A stretch of 64,000 nt of DNA from Sporomusaceae bacterium FL31 (GCA_003990955.1 BIFV01000001.1:1-64000); one strand, 5' to 3'; positions 44,397-53,617 are shown, counted from the first letter of the stretch. A program made the numbers and translations. Notes: generated by a model not told the origin, from the sequence alone.

Positions 44397-45176
44397 ATGA
44401 AAAGAATCGGGAATTGGCTGAAAGAAAATCTTCTCGCATTGGTAGTACCTATTATCGTGCTATTAGTTTGGGAAGCCGCCGGTCAATTGGGCTGGATTCG
44501 AGCAACTCTGTTGCCCAGACCCTCAGCCATTGCTCAAGTGCTGGTTGAACTTATCGCTACCGGTGAGTTATTTGTTCATCTGGGAATCAGCATTCTTAGA
44601 GTAGGCCAAGGTTTTATTATCGGAGCTTTTTTGGGGGTGCTAGTGGGTGTTCAGATAGCGTTGGTAAAAAAGTTCCGCATAGCGCTTAGCTTGATTTTTG
44701 GAGTATTGCGGCCGATACCGGTCATTGCCTGGATTCCTGTACTGATTTTGTGGATGGGAATTGATGAAGGATCAAAGATTACGGTTATTGCTATTGGCAG
44801 TTTTTGGACAGTTTTGGTTAGTGTAGTTCAGGGAATTCGCAGTGTGGATAAGAAATATCTTGAAGTTGCAACAATTTTGGAGAAAGATCAAAAGACTTTA
44901 TTAACTAAGGTTGTTTTGCCAGCCGCACTACCGGCGATTTTTACTGGCGTAAGGGTAGGCATTGATGTAGCGTGGCGCAGTGTTGTTGCAGCCGAGCTAA
45001 TCGCTGCTGCTTCCGGTATTGGGTATATGATCATGTATGCCCGTGAGCTGTCGCAAATTGATGTGGTTTTAGTTGGAGTCTTATCTATTGGGCTCACTGG
45101 AGTATTGATTGATCAGCTGTTGCTCCTATTAGAAAAAAAATTATTGAAATGGAATGTCAATCTTCATGAATCTTAA
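44397..45176 (+). CDS. ABC importer permease, SsuC/TauC type (third set)
   Basis: A 259-residue permease with GQLGWIRATLLPRPSAI, RPIPVIAWIPVLILWMGIDEGSK and the ATPase-contact loop ending VVLPAALPAIFTG. It is closer to classical SsuC than the other four permeases here. Start 44397 follows GGAGG. It forms a complete importer with the next two genes. Confidence 0.88.
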   Translation: MKRIGNWLKENLLALVVPIIVLLVWEAAGQLGWIRATLLPRPSAIAQVLVELIATGELFVHLGISILRVGQGFIIGAFLGVLVGVQIALVKKFRIALSLIFGVLRPIPVIAWIPVLILWMGIDEGSKITVIAIGSFWTVLVSVVQGIRSVDKKYLEVATILEKDQKTLLTKVVLPAALPAIFTGVRVGIDVAWRSVVAAELIAAASGIGYMIMYARELSQIDVVLVGVLSIGLTGVLIDQLLLLLEKKLLKWNVNLHES

Positions 45177-45184
45177 GGAGGGAA

Positions 45185-45979
45185 ATGATGAGCATCATTG
45201 CAGCTACACCTCAGACATTAGCCATAAAAGGGTTAAGTAAAAGGTTTCAGATCGACAGCAGTTTAGTTGAAGTCCTTAATGATATTAATCTGGAAGTAAA
45301 ACCAGGTGAATTTGTTAGTATCATTGGGCCAAGTGGCTGCGGCAAAAGCACATTGCTTAGAATGGTAGCTGGACTGGAACAAGAATATACGGGTGAAATT
45401 TATCTTGGTAATGAGTTGATTAAGGGGCCACGTGTTAATCGAGGGATGGTTTTTCAGGAAGCACGATTATACCCATGGTTGACCATCGAGAATAATGTGG
45501 CATTTGGCCTTGGATCCAATCACAGTGCTGAGGAAAAGAAACGCATTGTTGATGAACACTTGGAGCTGGTTGGACTCAGTAGTTTTGCCAAAGCATACCC
45601 CCATCAATTGTCCGGCGGCATGCAGCAACGGGTTAGTATTGCTCGCGCCTTAGTCAATAGACCGCAGGTATTACTGCTTGACGAGCCATTTGGTGCCTTG
45701 GATGCGATTACTCGAATTATTATGCAGCAGGAAATTATCAGGATATGGGAAGCTGAAAAGACCACTATTCTTTTAGTTACTCATGATATTGATGAAGCCA
45801 TTTTTCTTGGTGACCGTGTAGTCGTCATGTCAAAGCGGCCGGCAACGGCTAAGGCCATCATTCCAATTGATTTGCCGCGGCCCCGTGATCGTAATAGTTA
45901 TGAGTTTGTGCAAATCCGCAAGCATATTTACTCTAACTTTTTTTCTGAGGTCGAAGTTCCATTTTCCTATAGCATTTAA
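45185..45979 (+). CDS. ABC importer ATP-binding protein, SsuB/TauB type
   Basis: The 264-residue ATPase has Walker A GPSGCGKSTLLR, Q-loop MVFQEARLYPWLT (the sulfonate/nitrate-type Q-loop), signature LSGGMQQRVSIARAL, Walker B LLLDEPFGALD and the H-loop VTHDIDEA. It powers the permease before it. Either of two adjacent ATG codons can start. Confidence 0.92.
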   Translation: MMSIIAATPQTLAIKGLSKRFQIDSSLVEVLNDINLEVKPGEFVSIIGPSGCGKSTLLRMVAGLEQEYTGEIYLGNELIKGPRVNRGMVFQEARLYPWLTIENNVAFGLGSNHSAEEKKRIVDEHLELVGLSSFAKAYPHQLSGGMQQRVSIARALVNRPQVLLLDEPFGALDAITRIIMQQEIIRIWEAEKTTILLVTHDIDEAIFLGDRVVVMSKRPATAKAIIPIDLPRPRDRNSYEFVQIRKHIYSNFFSEVEVPFSYSI

Positions 45980-46001
45980 TTTTTTGAAGGAGGTAGCAAG
46001 A

Positions 46002-46031
46002 ATGCATGGTTATGGTTTCATAAGCGTTTGA
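46002..46031 (+). CDS. Nine-codon upstream ORF (MHGYGFISV)
   Basis: GAAGGAGGTAGC (45986-45997) precedes an ATG encoding nine residues then TGA, 37 bases before the binding-protein start. The ribosome site is stronger than that of the real gene. Possibly a leader peptide or a coupling ORF. Confidence 0.5.
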   Translation: MHGYGFISV

Positions 46032-46068
46032 GTCTCCGTATTTAAATAAAAAATAGGAGTTGTATGTG

Positions 46069-47070
46069 ATGAAAAAAATGAAATTGGTTTTGATTTTGGT
46101 TGTTGCACTGTTAGCCGCTGTATTGGCGAGTGGATGCTCAAGTAAGGAAAAAGTCGCTGAAGTTGAGAAAAAAGTCGATAAACCCAAAGAAATTCATATT
46201 GCTTATCAAAATTCCAGCACAATTATTTTATTAGCCAAGGCCAAGGGGCTGTATGAAGAAGAATTTGCCAAAGATGGCATTGAAGTAAAATATGACTTAT
46301 ATCTTGCCGGTCCGCCCATGATTGAGGCTTTTGCAGGAGGCCGGGCTGATTTTGCTAATACCGGTGATATGCCACCTGTGTCTGCTCGCTCAGGTGGTGT
46401 GGATATTAAGGTTATCAGCCGTGCCGGTTATACGCCTGGCGGAAATGCACTCTTAATTCGTCCAGATTCACCTTATCAATCGGTAGCTGACTTAAAAGGT
46501 AAAAAAATCGCAGTACCAATCGGCTCTAGTGCACATCATTACTTAATCCTGCTGTTGAAACAAAATGGTCTTACTGCCAGCGATGTCAGCATCGTCAATT
46601 TACCGGCAACCGATCATCAAGCTGCATTAGAAACCAAAAATGTTGATGCAGTCGCTACCTGGGAACCATGGTCATCAGTATTAGAGAATGCAAAGTCAGG
46701 CAAGATTCTTGCCGACTCCTCAAGTGGAGTTAAGCGGTATGTTGGTGTATTTTTAGCCCGCAATGAATTTGCTCAGCAGTACCCGGATATAACAGCTCGC
46801 TTTTTAAAGGCAAATGAGAAAGCAGCCGAATTTATAAAAAATCATCCCGATGAGGCACTGGAACTTATTGCTAAAGAGAGCAAACTGCCTGTATCGGCCA
46901 TTACCAGAACAGTAAAAACAACCGACTGGGATTCAACAATTGTTGCTGAAGATATTGCAGGCTTCCAGCAAGTCAAGGATTTTCTTAAAGAGGCAAAAAT
47001 TCTTAAAAAGGATTTTGATATCAAAGAACTTTTTGATGATCGTTATTTGAAAAAATTAAAACAATCATAA
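46069..47070 (+). CDS. ABC substrate-binding lipoprotein, SsuA type
   Basis: A 333-residue lipoprotein: a signal sequence ending in the lipobox LASGC, then IHIAYQNSSTIILLAKAKGLYEEEF, FANTGDMPPVSARSGGVDIKV and AVPIGSSAHHYLILLLKQNGL. It resembles aliphatic-sulfonate/taurine binders. Unlike the two paralogs upstream it is lipid-anchored. Start 46069 follows AGGAG. Confidence 0.9.
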   Translation: MKKMKLVLILVVALLAAVLASGCSSKEKVAEVEKKVDKPKEIHIAYQNSSTIILLAKAKGLYEEEFAKDGIEVKYDLYLAGPPMIEAFAGGRADFANTGDMPPVSARSGGVDIKVISRAGYTPGGNALLIRPDSPYQSVADLKGKKIAVPIGSSAHHYLILLLKQNGLTASDVSIVNLPATDHQAALETKNVDAVATWEPWSSVLENAKSGKILADSSSGVKRYVGVFLARNEFAQQYPDITARFLKANEKAAEFIKNHPDEALELIAKESKLPVSAITRTVKTTDWDSTIVAEDIAGFQQVKDFLKEAKILKKDFDIKELFDDRYLKKLKQS

Positions 47071-47109
47071 CAAGAAGGATAAAAAGGATGGATAGCTGGG
47101 GGTGAGACT

Positions 47110-47856
47110 TTGTGCACTTTAGGTGCTATTGATGGACAATTTTTATTTAAAAACCGTGATATGGATCTAGGTGCCGGGGTTTCGGAAGATATCGTTCAGG
47201 GGCATGGCCGGTTAAGATTTATCGGTGTAGCTGGCCATGCCAGCCCCTTGGAACGTGGTCTGAATAGTGGTATCAATGAAGCCGGAATAGCAGCAGCAAT
47301 GACTTTTGTTGACATTGCCCCATTAACCGAGATGCTTAAAACAAGAACACCACGCGGTGTATTAATCGAAGAGATATTGCGTAATGCTCAGGACTTGACT
47401 GCTGCATTACGTATTGCAACTGATTTTTTAGCCACTATGCCACTAGTAGGCGGGAATATTGTTATTATGACACCTGCTGGCGGTGCTGTCATCGAACAGC
47501 TTTATCCCAGGTATGCCGTTGAAATCATCGCGCAGCCCGTGACTGTGCGTACCAATCACTTCCATAATTTGTTGGTGCCCGGCAGGTTAGCGGTCAATGG
47601 GCGAAACAGCAAAAGGCGATTTGAGCAGTGCAGCAGCCTTTTGGCAAGGACAGCAGAAAACAGCCATACGAAGGAATTTTTTAACTTTGAACGTATTCGC
47701 AATGTGCTGGCAGATCATGAAGGCGGACAGCCAATTTGTCGTCATGGTGAAACGGCTATCACGGTATCGGCTGTGGTTTATGATGTTAGAAACCGGCGAA
47801 TGCATTATACGCATGATAATCCTTGTCAGAACAATTTTGTTCATTATGCGTTATAA
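47110..47856 (+). CDS. Ntn-hydrolase (C45/choloylglycine-hydrolase-like) amidase
   Basis: A 248-residue protein starting Met-Cys-Thr: Cys2 is the expected nucleophile after removal of Met. FLFKNRDMDL and GLNSGINEAGIAAAMTF match the linear C-N amide hydrolase / acyltransferase (AAT) superfamily, as do NHFHNL and the C-terminal WFMM-free MHYTHDNPC end. Such enzymes cleave N-acyl bonds. Start is TTG 47110 behind GGGGGTGA. Within this operon it may deacylate the imported substrate. Confidence 0.75.
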   Translation: MCTLGAIDGQFLFKNRDMDLGAGVSEDIVQGHGRLRFIGVAGHASPLERGLNSGINEAGIAAAMTFVDIAPLTEMLKTRTPRGVLIEEILRNAQDLTAALRIATDFLATMPLVGGNIVIMTPAGGAVIEQLYPRYAVEIIAQPVTVRTNHFHNLLVPGRLAVNGRNSKRRFEQCSSLLARTAENSHTKEFFNFERIRNVLADHEGGQPICRHGETAITVSAVVYDVRNRRMHYTHDNPCQNNFVHYAL

Positions 47857-47866
47857 GGAGCGAACT

Positions 47867-49411
47867 ATGCAATTTCAATCACTCAATCATTTATTGGAAT
47901 ATCGGGTTGCCAGCAACCGGCAACAAATTTTTGCTGCATCACCTGAGGCAAACTTGACCTTGACATATGAAGAATTTTTTCATGCTGCCGATCAATTAGC
48001 ATGGCATATCGGGGCGCAGAATGTGCAAAAAGGGCAACGAGTAGCCCTGATTGCAGAAAACGGTTTAAATTGGTGTATTGCCTTTTATGGCATATTATTG
48101 GCTGGCGGTATAGCTGTACCGCTGAATCCTAAATTTAAGCCTGCTGAGATTGAAGGCTTATTGCAGCAAGCAGAAATAAGCCTGATTCTTGCTGATCATG
48201 AGGGGCTAAAAGCGTTGCCTCACCATGCTTTTAGTGACGAGAATCGTGGTGCTTTATTGATCAATCAGGAGGAGCTTATTGTTATTGCCGGCAGCAATCA
48301 TTCATCCCAAGCAATTGTGGAACTTCCTGATGTCCAGTTGGCTGATGAAGCGTTATTACTATTTACATCTGGATCAACCGGAGTTCCCAAGGGCGTAGTT
48401 TTAACTCATGGCAATTTATTGGCTGAAGCGTCATTCATTACCGAAGGACATCAATTAACAGACCATGATATCGTTCTATGCATACTGCCGTTTTTTCATA
48501 TCAACGGTTTGGTCATTACCTTTATCTCAGCGTTGTATTCAGGGGGCAAGGCTGTTATTCCGCGAAAATTTAGCGCCAGACATTTTTGGGAATGGATCAG
48601 TATTCACCAGGTTACTTGGTTTAGTGCCGTGCCAACCATTTTATCGATTTTATTATCGAATCAAAAAGCTGTGAATCTGGACACTTCCAGCCTGCGCTTT
48701 GCCAGATCGGCTTCATCATCTTTGCCTGTAGCCATTCTATCAGAATTTGAAAATCGCTATGGTATTCCGGTTATTGAGGCGTACGGGCTATCAGAAGCTG
48801 GCAGCCAGGTCGCTACCAATCCATTGCCTCCCAATATTCGTAAAGCCGGTTCAGTTGGCTTGCCGATCGGCAATAAAATTCAGGTGGTTGATGAACACGG
48901 CCGGAAAGCTCCTATACAGACAAGCGGTGAAGTGGTTATCAAAGGAGAAAATATCACCACTGGTTATTTGAATAATCCTGCGGCTAATCAGGAAAGTTTC
49001 AAAGACGGTTGGTTTTACACCGGCGATCTTGGCTTTTTTGATGCCGATGGGTATCTGTTTTTAACAGGCCGCAAAAAGGAATTGATTAATCGGGCTGGCG
49101 AAAAAATTTCGCCACGCGAAGTCGATGAAATACTTTATCAGTTGTCTGAAGTTGAGACAGCAGCAACAGTGGGTGTGCCAGATGCTTTCTTTGGCGAGGA
49201 AGTTGTTGCCTTTATTCAGTTGCGGCCAGAAAAACAATTGGCAATAGAAACCATTATTGGTCATTGCAAGTCTTGCTTGGCTGATTTTAAAATACCAAAA
49301 AAATTTCTGTTTATCGATGATTTTCCCAAAGGTCCTAACGGAAAAATCCAGCGCCGTAAGCTGGTCGAAGTGTATAGTCATCTCGTTTGCAGTGAAAACA
49401 ATCCAGTATAG
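47867..49411 (+). CDS. AMP-forming acyl-CoA ligase
   Basis: The 514-residue ANL enzyme has LLLFTSGSTGVPKGVVLTHGN (P-loop), EAYGLSEAGSQ, GWFYTGDLGFFDADGYLFLTGRKKELINRAGEKISPREVDE and the C-terminal catalytic lysine region GPNGKIQRRKLV. It activates a carboxylic acid to a CoA thioester. The acid is unknown; next to a 2-oxoacid oxidoreductase it could supply an acyl-CoA for reductive carboxylation, or the reverse. Start 47867 follows AAGGAG. Confidence 0.9.
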   Translation: MQFQSLNHLLEYRVASNRQQIFAASPEANLTLTYEEFFHAADQLAWHIGAQNVQKGQRVALIAENGLNWCIAFYGILLAGGIAVPLNPKFKPAEIEGLLQQAEISLILADHEGLKALPHHAFSDENRGALLINQEELIVIAGSNHSSQAIVELPDVQLADEALLLFTSGSTGVPKGVVLTHGNLLAEASFITEGHQLTDHDIVLCILPFFHINGLVITFISALYSGGKAVIPRKFSARHFWEWISIHQVTWFSAVPTILSILLSNQKAVNLDTSSLRFARSASSSLPVAILSEFENRYGIPVIEAYGLSEAGSQVATNPLPPNIRKAGSVGLPIGNKIQVVDEHGRKAPIQTSGEVVIKGENITTGYLNNPAANQESFKDGWFYTGDLGFFDADGYLFLTGRKKELINRAGEKISPREVDEILYQLSEVETAATVGVPDAFFGEEVVAFIQLRPEKQLAIETIIGHCKSCLADFKIPKKFLFIDDFPKGPNGKIQRRKLVEVYSHLVCSENNPV

Positions 49412-49438
49412 CAGTACGATTAGAAGGAGCTGTTGGCT

Positions 49439-49693
49439 ATGGCTTACGAGCCAGAAAATAATCAAAAATATGCTGTGAAAGTTTATGAGCAGGGCTGTAA
49501 GGAATGCGGCTATTGTATTGAGGTTTGCCCTCGTCAAGTCTTTGGTGCAGCCAACTACTTTAATGATAAGGGTTATCGGCCGGTCCAGGCTAAATTTCCG
49601 GAAAAATGTATTGGCTGCCGGCGGTGCTTCTTTATCTGTCCTGACTTTTCAATTGATGTGACCGCTAAGCAAGGAGGTAAGGATTCGTTATGA
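49439..49693 (+). CDS. 2[4Fe-4S] ferredoxin subunit of 2-oxoacid oxidoreductase
   Basis: An 84-residue ferredoxin with two clusters: CKECGYCIEVCPR and CIGCRRCFFICPD. It is the delta subunit (KorD/VorD type), joined by an ATGA overlap to the alpha subunit. The TTG at 49433 is in frame, but the ATG at 49439 follows AAGGAG at good spacing. Confidence 0.92.
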   Translation: MAYEPENNQKYAVKVYEQGCKECGYCIEVCPRQVFGAANYFNDKGYRPVQAKFPEKCIGCRRCFFICPDFSIDVTAKQGGKDSL

Positions 49694-50862
49694 AAAGGCT
49701 TTTTGATACAGGCAATGCGGCGATCACTGAAGCGGCAATATTTGCCGGGTGTAAATTGTTTTCAGGCTATCCAATTACCCCTGCAACTGAAATTGCTGAA
49801 AATATGTCCCGGCGTTTGCCGCAGGTAGGGGGATTTTACGTTCAGGCTGAAGATGAATTGGCTGCACTGCATATTTGTATTGGCGGTTCGCTTGGCGGTC
49901 TGAAAGCCATGACCTCGACTTCAGGTCCAGGCTACATTTTATTTGCTGATCCTTATGGCTGGGCTCTGGGGAGTGAAATTCCGGTCGTTATTGTGAATGC
50001 TCAGCGAGTTGGTCCGGTAAGTGGTATTACCGGTGCGCCTGGACAGGGAGAGTTTTATTTAAGTCGTTATCCAACCCATGGCGGTAATTTTGAAAGTATT
50101 GTATTAGCACCGAGCAGTGTTCAGGAAGCTTTCCAGCTTACTGTGGAAGCTTTTTATCTTGCCGAGCGATTCCGGATGCCAATAACTGTTTTAGCTGATC
50201 AAATTGTGACCGATGGCTGGGAAACATTACTAATTCCGGAGACAGAAGCAGAAATTCAGGCTATGGGCTTGCGGGTTGCACCACGGCAAGTCAATTACGG
50301 TCCAGAGTTTTACCCGGCAACTGATGAAATTGATGTCCCACCCGTAGTCTTAGGGCATAATACCGGTGCGGCTTGTTCCGACTGGACACCGACTGCTGAG
50401 GGGTTTGATACAGAAGAGGTTGAGTGGCAGCATAAACATGCCTACCGCCTGATTTATAAAGTAAGAAATAATCGTAACGTCATTACTCAATATGAAGAAT
50501 TTGGTCTTGAAGATAATCCGGACGTGATTTTTGTAGCATATGGCAGTCCAGCCAGGGTTGTGAAAAGTGCAGTGCAAGCCGCCCGGGAACAAGGGCTTAA
50601 GGTCGGTGGAATTCGATTGATTTCAATCTGGCCCTTTCCGGATGAAGTATTTCACAGAACAGCTAAATATCTATCCGTTGAGCTCAATTATGATGGTCAA
50701 TTGGTGCGAGAGGTTCAACGGGCCGTTCCTAAAGACAGTGATGTGCATTTTCTTGGCCGCTGTGGTGAATTGCCAAAAGTGGCGGAATTGGTTGACGCAG
50801 CCCGTACTTTAATCAATGGGCAGGCTTTGCAAGCCATCAAATGGGAGCGGGAGGCATGGTAA
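49690..50862 (+). CDS. 2-oxoacid:ferredoxin oxidoreductase, alpha subunit
   Basis: The 390-residue subunit has FSGYPITPATEIAENMSRRLP, QAEDELAALHICIGGSLGGLKAMTSTSGPG and SGITGAPGQGEFYLSRY, the KorA/VorA pattern. With beta, gamma and ferredoxin it oxidatively decarboxylates a 2-oxo acid to acyl-CoA plus reduced ferredoxin, or runs backwards. The reduced ferredoxin could feed the NifH-like protein. Confidence 0.9.
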   Translation: MKRLFDTGNAAITEAAIFAGCKLFSGYPITPATEIAENMSRRLPQVGGFYVQAEDELAALHICIGGSLGGLKAMTSTSGPGYILFADPYGWALGSEIPVVIVNAQRVGPVSGITGAPGQGEFYLSRYPTHGGNFESIVLAPSSVQEAFQLTVEAFYLAERFRMPITVLADQIVTDGWETLLIPETEAEIQAMGLRVAPRQVNYGPEFYPATDEIDVPPVVLGHNTGAACSDWTPTAEGFDTEEVEWQHKHAYRLIYKVRNNRNVITQYEEFGLEDNPDVIFVAYGSPARVVKSAVQAAREQGLKVGGIRLISIWPFPDEVFHRTAKYLSVELNYDGQLVREVQRAVPKDSDVHFLGRCGELPKVAELVDAARTLINGQALQAIKWEREAW

Positions 50863-50863
50863 A

Positions 50864-51700
50864 ATGGATTATTTAGCTGAAAAGTTTTTAAAAGCAAAGA
50901 AAATACCAAGCACAGCTTGTAGTGGCTGCGGCTTAGGTCAAGTGCATAAAAAAGTATTGATGGCAATTGATGAATTAGGGCTCGGAAGTGCTGATGTTGT
51001 ATGGGGGACAGGAATTGGCTGTGCAGGGCGGCAAACCTTTAATACCTGGAAAGGTGACAATTTTGCCGGCACTCACGGACGGGTTTATGCCCTTGCGACT
51101 GGTTTACGGCTGGCGTTGCAGCCAGAGCAGAAGATTGTTCTGACTGTGGGGGATGGCGATGCCTTTGGCATTGGGTTATTACATTTACTGCATTGCATAC
51201 GCCGTAATGTTGATATGACTGTCATTGTTGCCGACAATTTTGGCTATCAGTCCACTGGTGGACAATATGGCTATACCACTCCCAGCGGATCAATCACGGA
51301 TAGTAGTCCCTATGGAATGCAGGATCCCAACTGGGTACAAGATGGCCGTGATATCCTAGATATTCTTAAATCGGCCGGAGCTGGCTTTTTAGCGCGCCAC
51401 ACGAGTGTGGAGGGGCAGAATGCTGTTGAAAGTATTAAGCAGGCTATCAATTTTAAAGGATTTTCATTAGTTCATATCGTTTATCCCTGTGTCACTAATT
51501 TTTTCGGCAAGGCTCTGGGCTCCCGTAAGCCAGTAGATGCATACCGGTGGCTGAAAGAAAGAACCAACCCTGCGCAGGATAATCTTGAAGGGATAACTTT
51601 TACAACCGGAGTTTATCATAAGGCCCTAGATAAACGTCAGGAGTTTTCTGAGCAAATGCGTAAATTTACTGGTAATGTGCAAAAGAGGTGCCAATCATGA
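50864..51700 (+). CDS. 2-oxoacid:ferredoxin oxidoreductase, beta subunit
   Basis: The 278-residue TPP-binding subunit: STACSGCGLGQVHK, GTGIGCAGRQTF, HGRVYALATGLRLA and the TPP motif VGDGDAFGIGLLHLLHCIRRN. Start 50864 follows GGGAGG one base after the alpha stop; the frame is open from 50816. Confidence 0.92.
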   Translation: MDYLAEKFLKAKKIPSTACSGCGLGQVHKKVLMAIDELGLGSADVVWGTGIGCAGRQTFNTWKGDNFAGTHGRVYALATGLRLALQPEQKIVLTVGDGDAFGIGLLHLLHCIRRNVDMTVIVADNFGYQSTGGQYGYTTPSGSITDSSPYGMQDPNWVQDGRDILDILKSAGAGFLARHTSVEGQNAVESIKQAINFKGFSLVHIVYPCVTNFFGKALGSRKPVDAYRWLKERTNPAQDNLEGITFTTGVYHKALDKRQEFSEQMRKFTGNVQKRCQS

Positions 51701-52227
51701 AGCGGACTGAAATATTAATTAGTGGTTTCGGCGGGCAAGGCGTAGTTCGGCTGGGACAAATTTTTAGTACGGCCGCAGTTCATGAGGGTTTATATACCAC
51801 CATGCTTGTCAGTCATGGAACAGAAACTCGAGGCGGGTATGTGCGCAGTCAGATTGTCATCTCCGGCCAGCCTATTGACAGCCCGGTAGTAGAAAGCCCC
51901 GATTATTTTTGTGCGATGTCGAAATCGGCGTATACCAAGTTTAGCAGTTTGGTAAAAGCCGGAACCATTCTCTATGATCCAGGTTATGTCGAACCTGATT
52001 TAAGTCATATTGCCAGGCAGATTGCTATACCGGCTAGAGATATTGCCATACAGGAGTTAGGCAAAGATATTTTCGCCAATATTATTTTTCTGGGCGTATT
52101 AGGACAGTATCTAAATAAGGCTATCAGCACAGAAAGTTTCTATCAAGCTTTGACGGAAAGGGTACCTAAGTTTCCTAATGAAAATAGGCGAGCTTTTGAA
52201 TTAGGGTACCTGAAACCCTCTTTATAA
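51697..52227 (+). CDS. 2-oxoacid:ferredoxin oxidoreductase, gamma subunit
   Basis: The 176-residue KorC/VorC-type subunit: ILISGFGGQGVVRLGQIFSTAAV, SHGTETRGGYVRSQIVIS, and ANIIFLGVLGQYL. It starts at the ATG inside the beta stop (ATGA). It closes the operon that began with the permease at 44397. Confidence 0.9.
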   Translation: MKRTEILISGFGGQGVVRLGQIFSTAAVHEGLYTTMLVSHGTETRGGYVRSQIVISGQPIDSPVVESPDYFCAMSKSAYTKFSSLVKAGTILYDPGYVEPDLSHIARQIAIPARDIAIQELGKDIFANIIFLGVLGQYLNKAISTESFYQALTERVPKFPNENRRAFELGYLKPSL

Positions 52228-52255
52228 TTACCTGTGTTCAACGAATTGAATACTA

Positions 52256-52283
52256 TTGACAAATACCTTTGATATTGTATAAT
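52256..52283 (+). promoter_or_regulatory. Promoter of leader copies 9 and 10
   Basis: TTGACA (52256-52261) and TATAAT (52278-52283), 16 bases apart. No second promoter is visible between the two leaders. Confidence 0.8.
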
Positions 52284-52306
52284 AAAAAACAATAGTTAAA
52301 TTTATT

Positions 52307-52365
52307 AGCTGGTCAGAGAGAACTGAAGGCTAAAGCGATTTGTTGAGTCGCTTTAGCCTTTTTTA
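52307..52365 (+). promoter_or_regulatory. CUGAUCAG/CUGAAGGC leader, copy 9 (first of a tandem)
   Basis: AGCT-GG-TCAG, loop AGAGAA, CTGA, A, GGCT; terminator AAGGCTAAAGCGA...TCGCTTTAGCCTT plus T6. Confidence 0.9.
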
Positions 52366-52411
52366 TTTCATTACTATTTTCCCGAATATGACATATTAGA
52401 TAATTGGGTGT

Positions 52412-52469
52412 CGCTGGTCGGTCAATCAACCGAAGGCAAAGATGTTTTATTAAATATCTTTGCCTTTTT
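52412..52469 (+). promoter_or_regulatory. CUGAUCAG/CUGAAGGC leader, copy 10 (second of a tandem)
   Basis: GCT-GG-TCGG, loop of 8, CCGA, A, GGC. TCGG/CCGA is a compensated change. Terminator AAGGCAAAGAT...ATCTTTGCCTT plus TTTTT. Only about 46 bases separate it from copy 9, so both lie on one transcript. Confidence 0.9.
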
Positions 52470-52510
52470 ATATTTGATGTTGATTTGACGGAAAAGAGAG
52501 GGGGCAGTCG

Positions 52511-53584
52511 GTGGAAAATTTTAGCGATGAAATGACACCAAAGGAACGAATAACTGCTTTGCTTAGCGGCAAACCGTATGATCGAATACCCTGCAGTCTA
52601 TACGTTACGAATCAGGCAGGAAAACTTATCGGTATTCCACATTGGGAATGCTATTTTTCAGCGAAAAATATTGCTAAAACTCAAATTGAAGCCCAGCGGA
52701 TTTTTGGTGTGGAAGCCGTCATAGCAGGACCCGGATTGTCGGGAATTGCTGAAGCCATAGGCAGTAACGTGTTTTATCCCAGACAAGAAAATACCCCTTA
52801 TATCACTGATTTTATCGTAAAACAATATGAGGATATTAACAAGTTAGAGCTTCCTGATCCATGGAGTAAAGGTCGATTGCCCATTCATTTAGAAGCTTTG
52901 GAAATTCTCGTTGAACAAGTGGGTGATGTTGTTCCGGTCAATACGAATATACCTGGTCCGTTTACTACGGCCGCTAATGTCAGAGGAACAGAGAGCTTTT
53001 TACGTGACTTATATCATCACCCGGAATTTGTCCATCAGTTACTGCAATTTTCTCTCAATAGTACCATCGCTTATGTAAAAGAAGCCGTAAAATTAGGAGT
53101 CAAAGTGAGTATTGCTGATCCGACCGCTTCAGCAACGCTGATTAGCCCGAAACAATTTCGCGAGTTTGCCTTTCCTTATCTGCGTGATTTGATAACAGCA
53201 ATTATAGCATTGACGGGCAGTGCTCCAGCTTTGCATATTTGCGGTAATACCAAAAGGATTTGGCAGGATATGGCCCAAACAGGAGCTGGAATATTAAGTT
53301 TGGATGATACCATTGATTTGGCTGATGCTAAACATGCGGTAGGCAATCAGGTCGTACTGCTAGGGAATGTAAAGCCGACTGAAACGATGTATCTCGGTAC
53401 ACCGGAAGCAGTAATTCAGGAAGCTAAAGAGTGTTTGCGCAAAGCGTATGATAATCCTAAAGGGTACATTTTGGCGCTGGGGTGTGGATTGCCATTAGGA
53501 GCACCTGCAGCAAACATTCATGCATTATTTGCTGCGGCCAGACAATTTGGCCGATATCCTATTGAGCCTGAAAGATGGAATTGA
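52511..53584 (+). CDS. Corrinoid methyltransferase-like protein (MtaA/CmuA, UroD family)
   Basis: The 357-residue protein starts MTPKERITALLSGKPYDRIPCS, and has H242-x-C244 (LHICGN) and C325 (ALGCGLPLGAP). These are the zinc ligands of methylcobamide:thiol methyltransferases, absent from haem-pathway UroD. It would move a methyl group between a corrinoid and a thiol. It heads the operon with nitrogenase-like pair 2 and cysK. Start is GTG 52511; the ribosome site (GAGGGGGC) is modest. No corrinoid-binding protein is adjacent. Confidence 0.82.
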   Translation: MENFSDEMTPKERITALLSGKPYDRIPCSLYVTNQAGKLIGIPHWECYFSAKNIAKTQIEAQRIFGVEAVIAGPGLSGIAEAIGSNVFYPRQENTPYITDFIVKQYEDINKLELPDPWSKGRLPIHLEALEILVEQVGDVVPVNTNIPGPFTTAANVRGTESFLRDLYHHPEFVHQLLQFSLNSTIAYVKEAVKLGVKVSIADPTASATLISPKQFREFAFPYLRDLITAIIALTGSAPALHICGNTKRIWQDMAQTGAGILSLDDTIDLADAKHAVGNQVVLLGNVKPTETMYLGTPEAVIQEAKECLRKAYDNPKGYILALGCGLPLGAPAANIHALFAAARQFGRYPIEPERWN

Positions 53585-53617
53585 TTTTATGCATTACGAT
53601 ACGGAGGAGAAGAAGTC

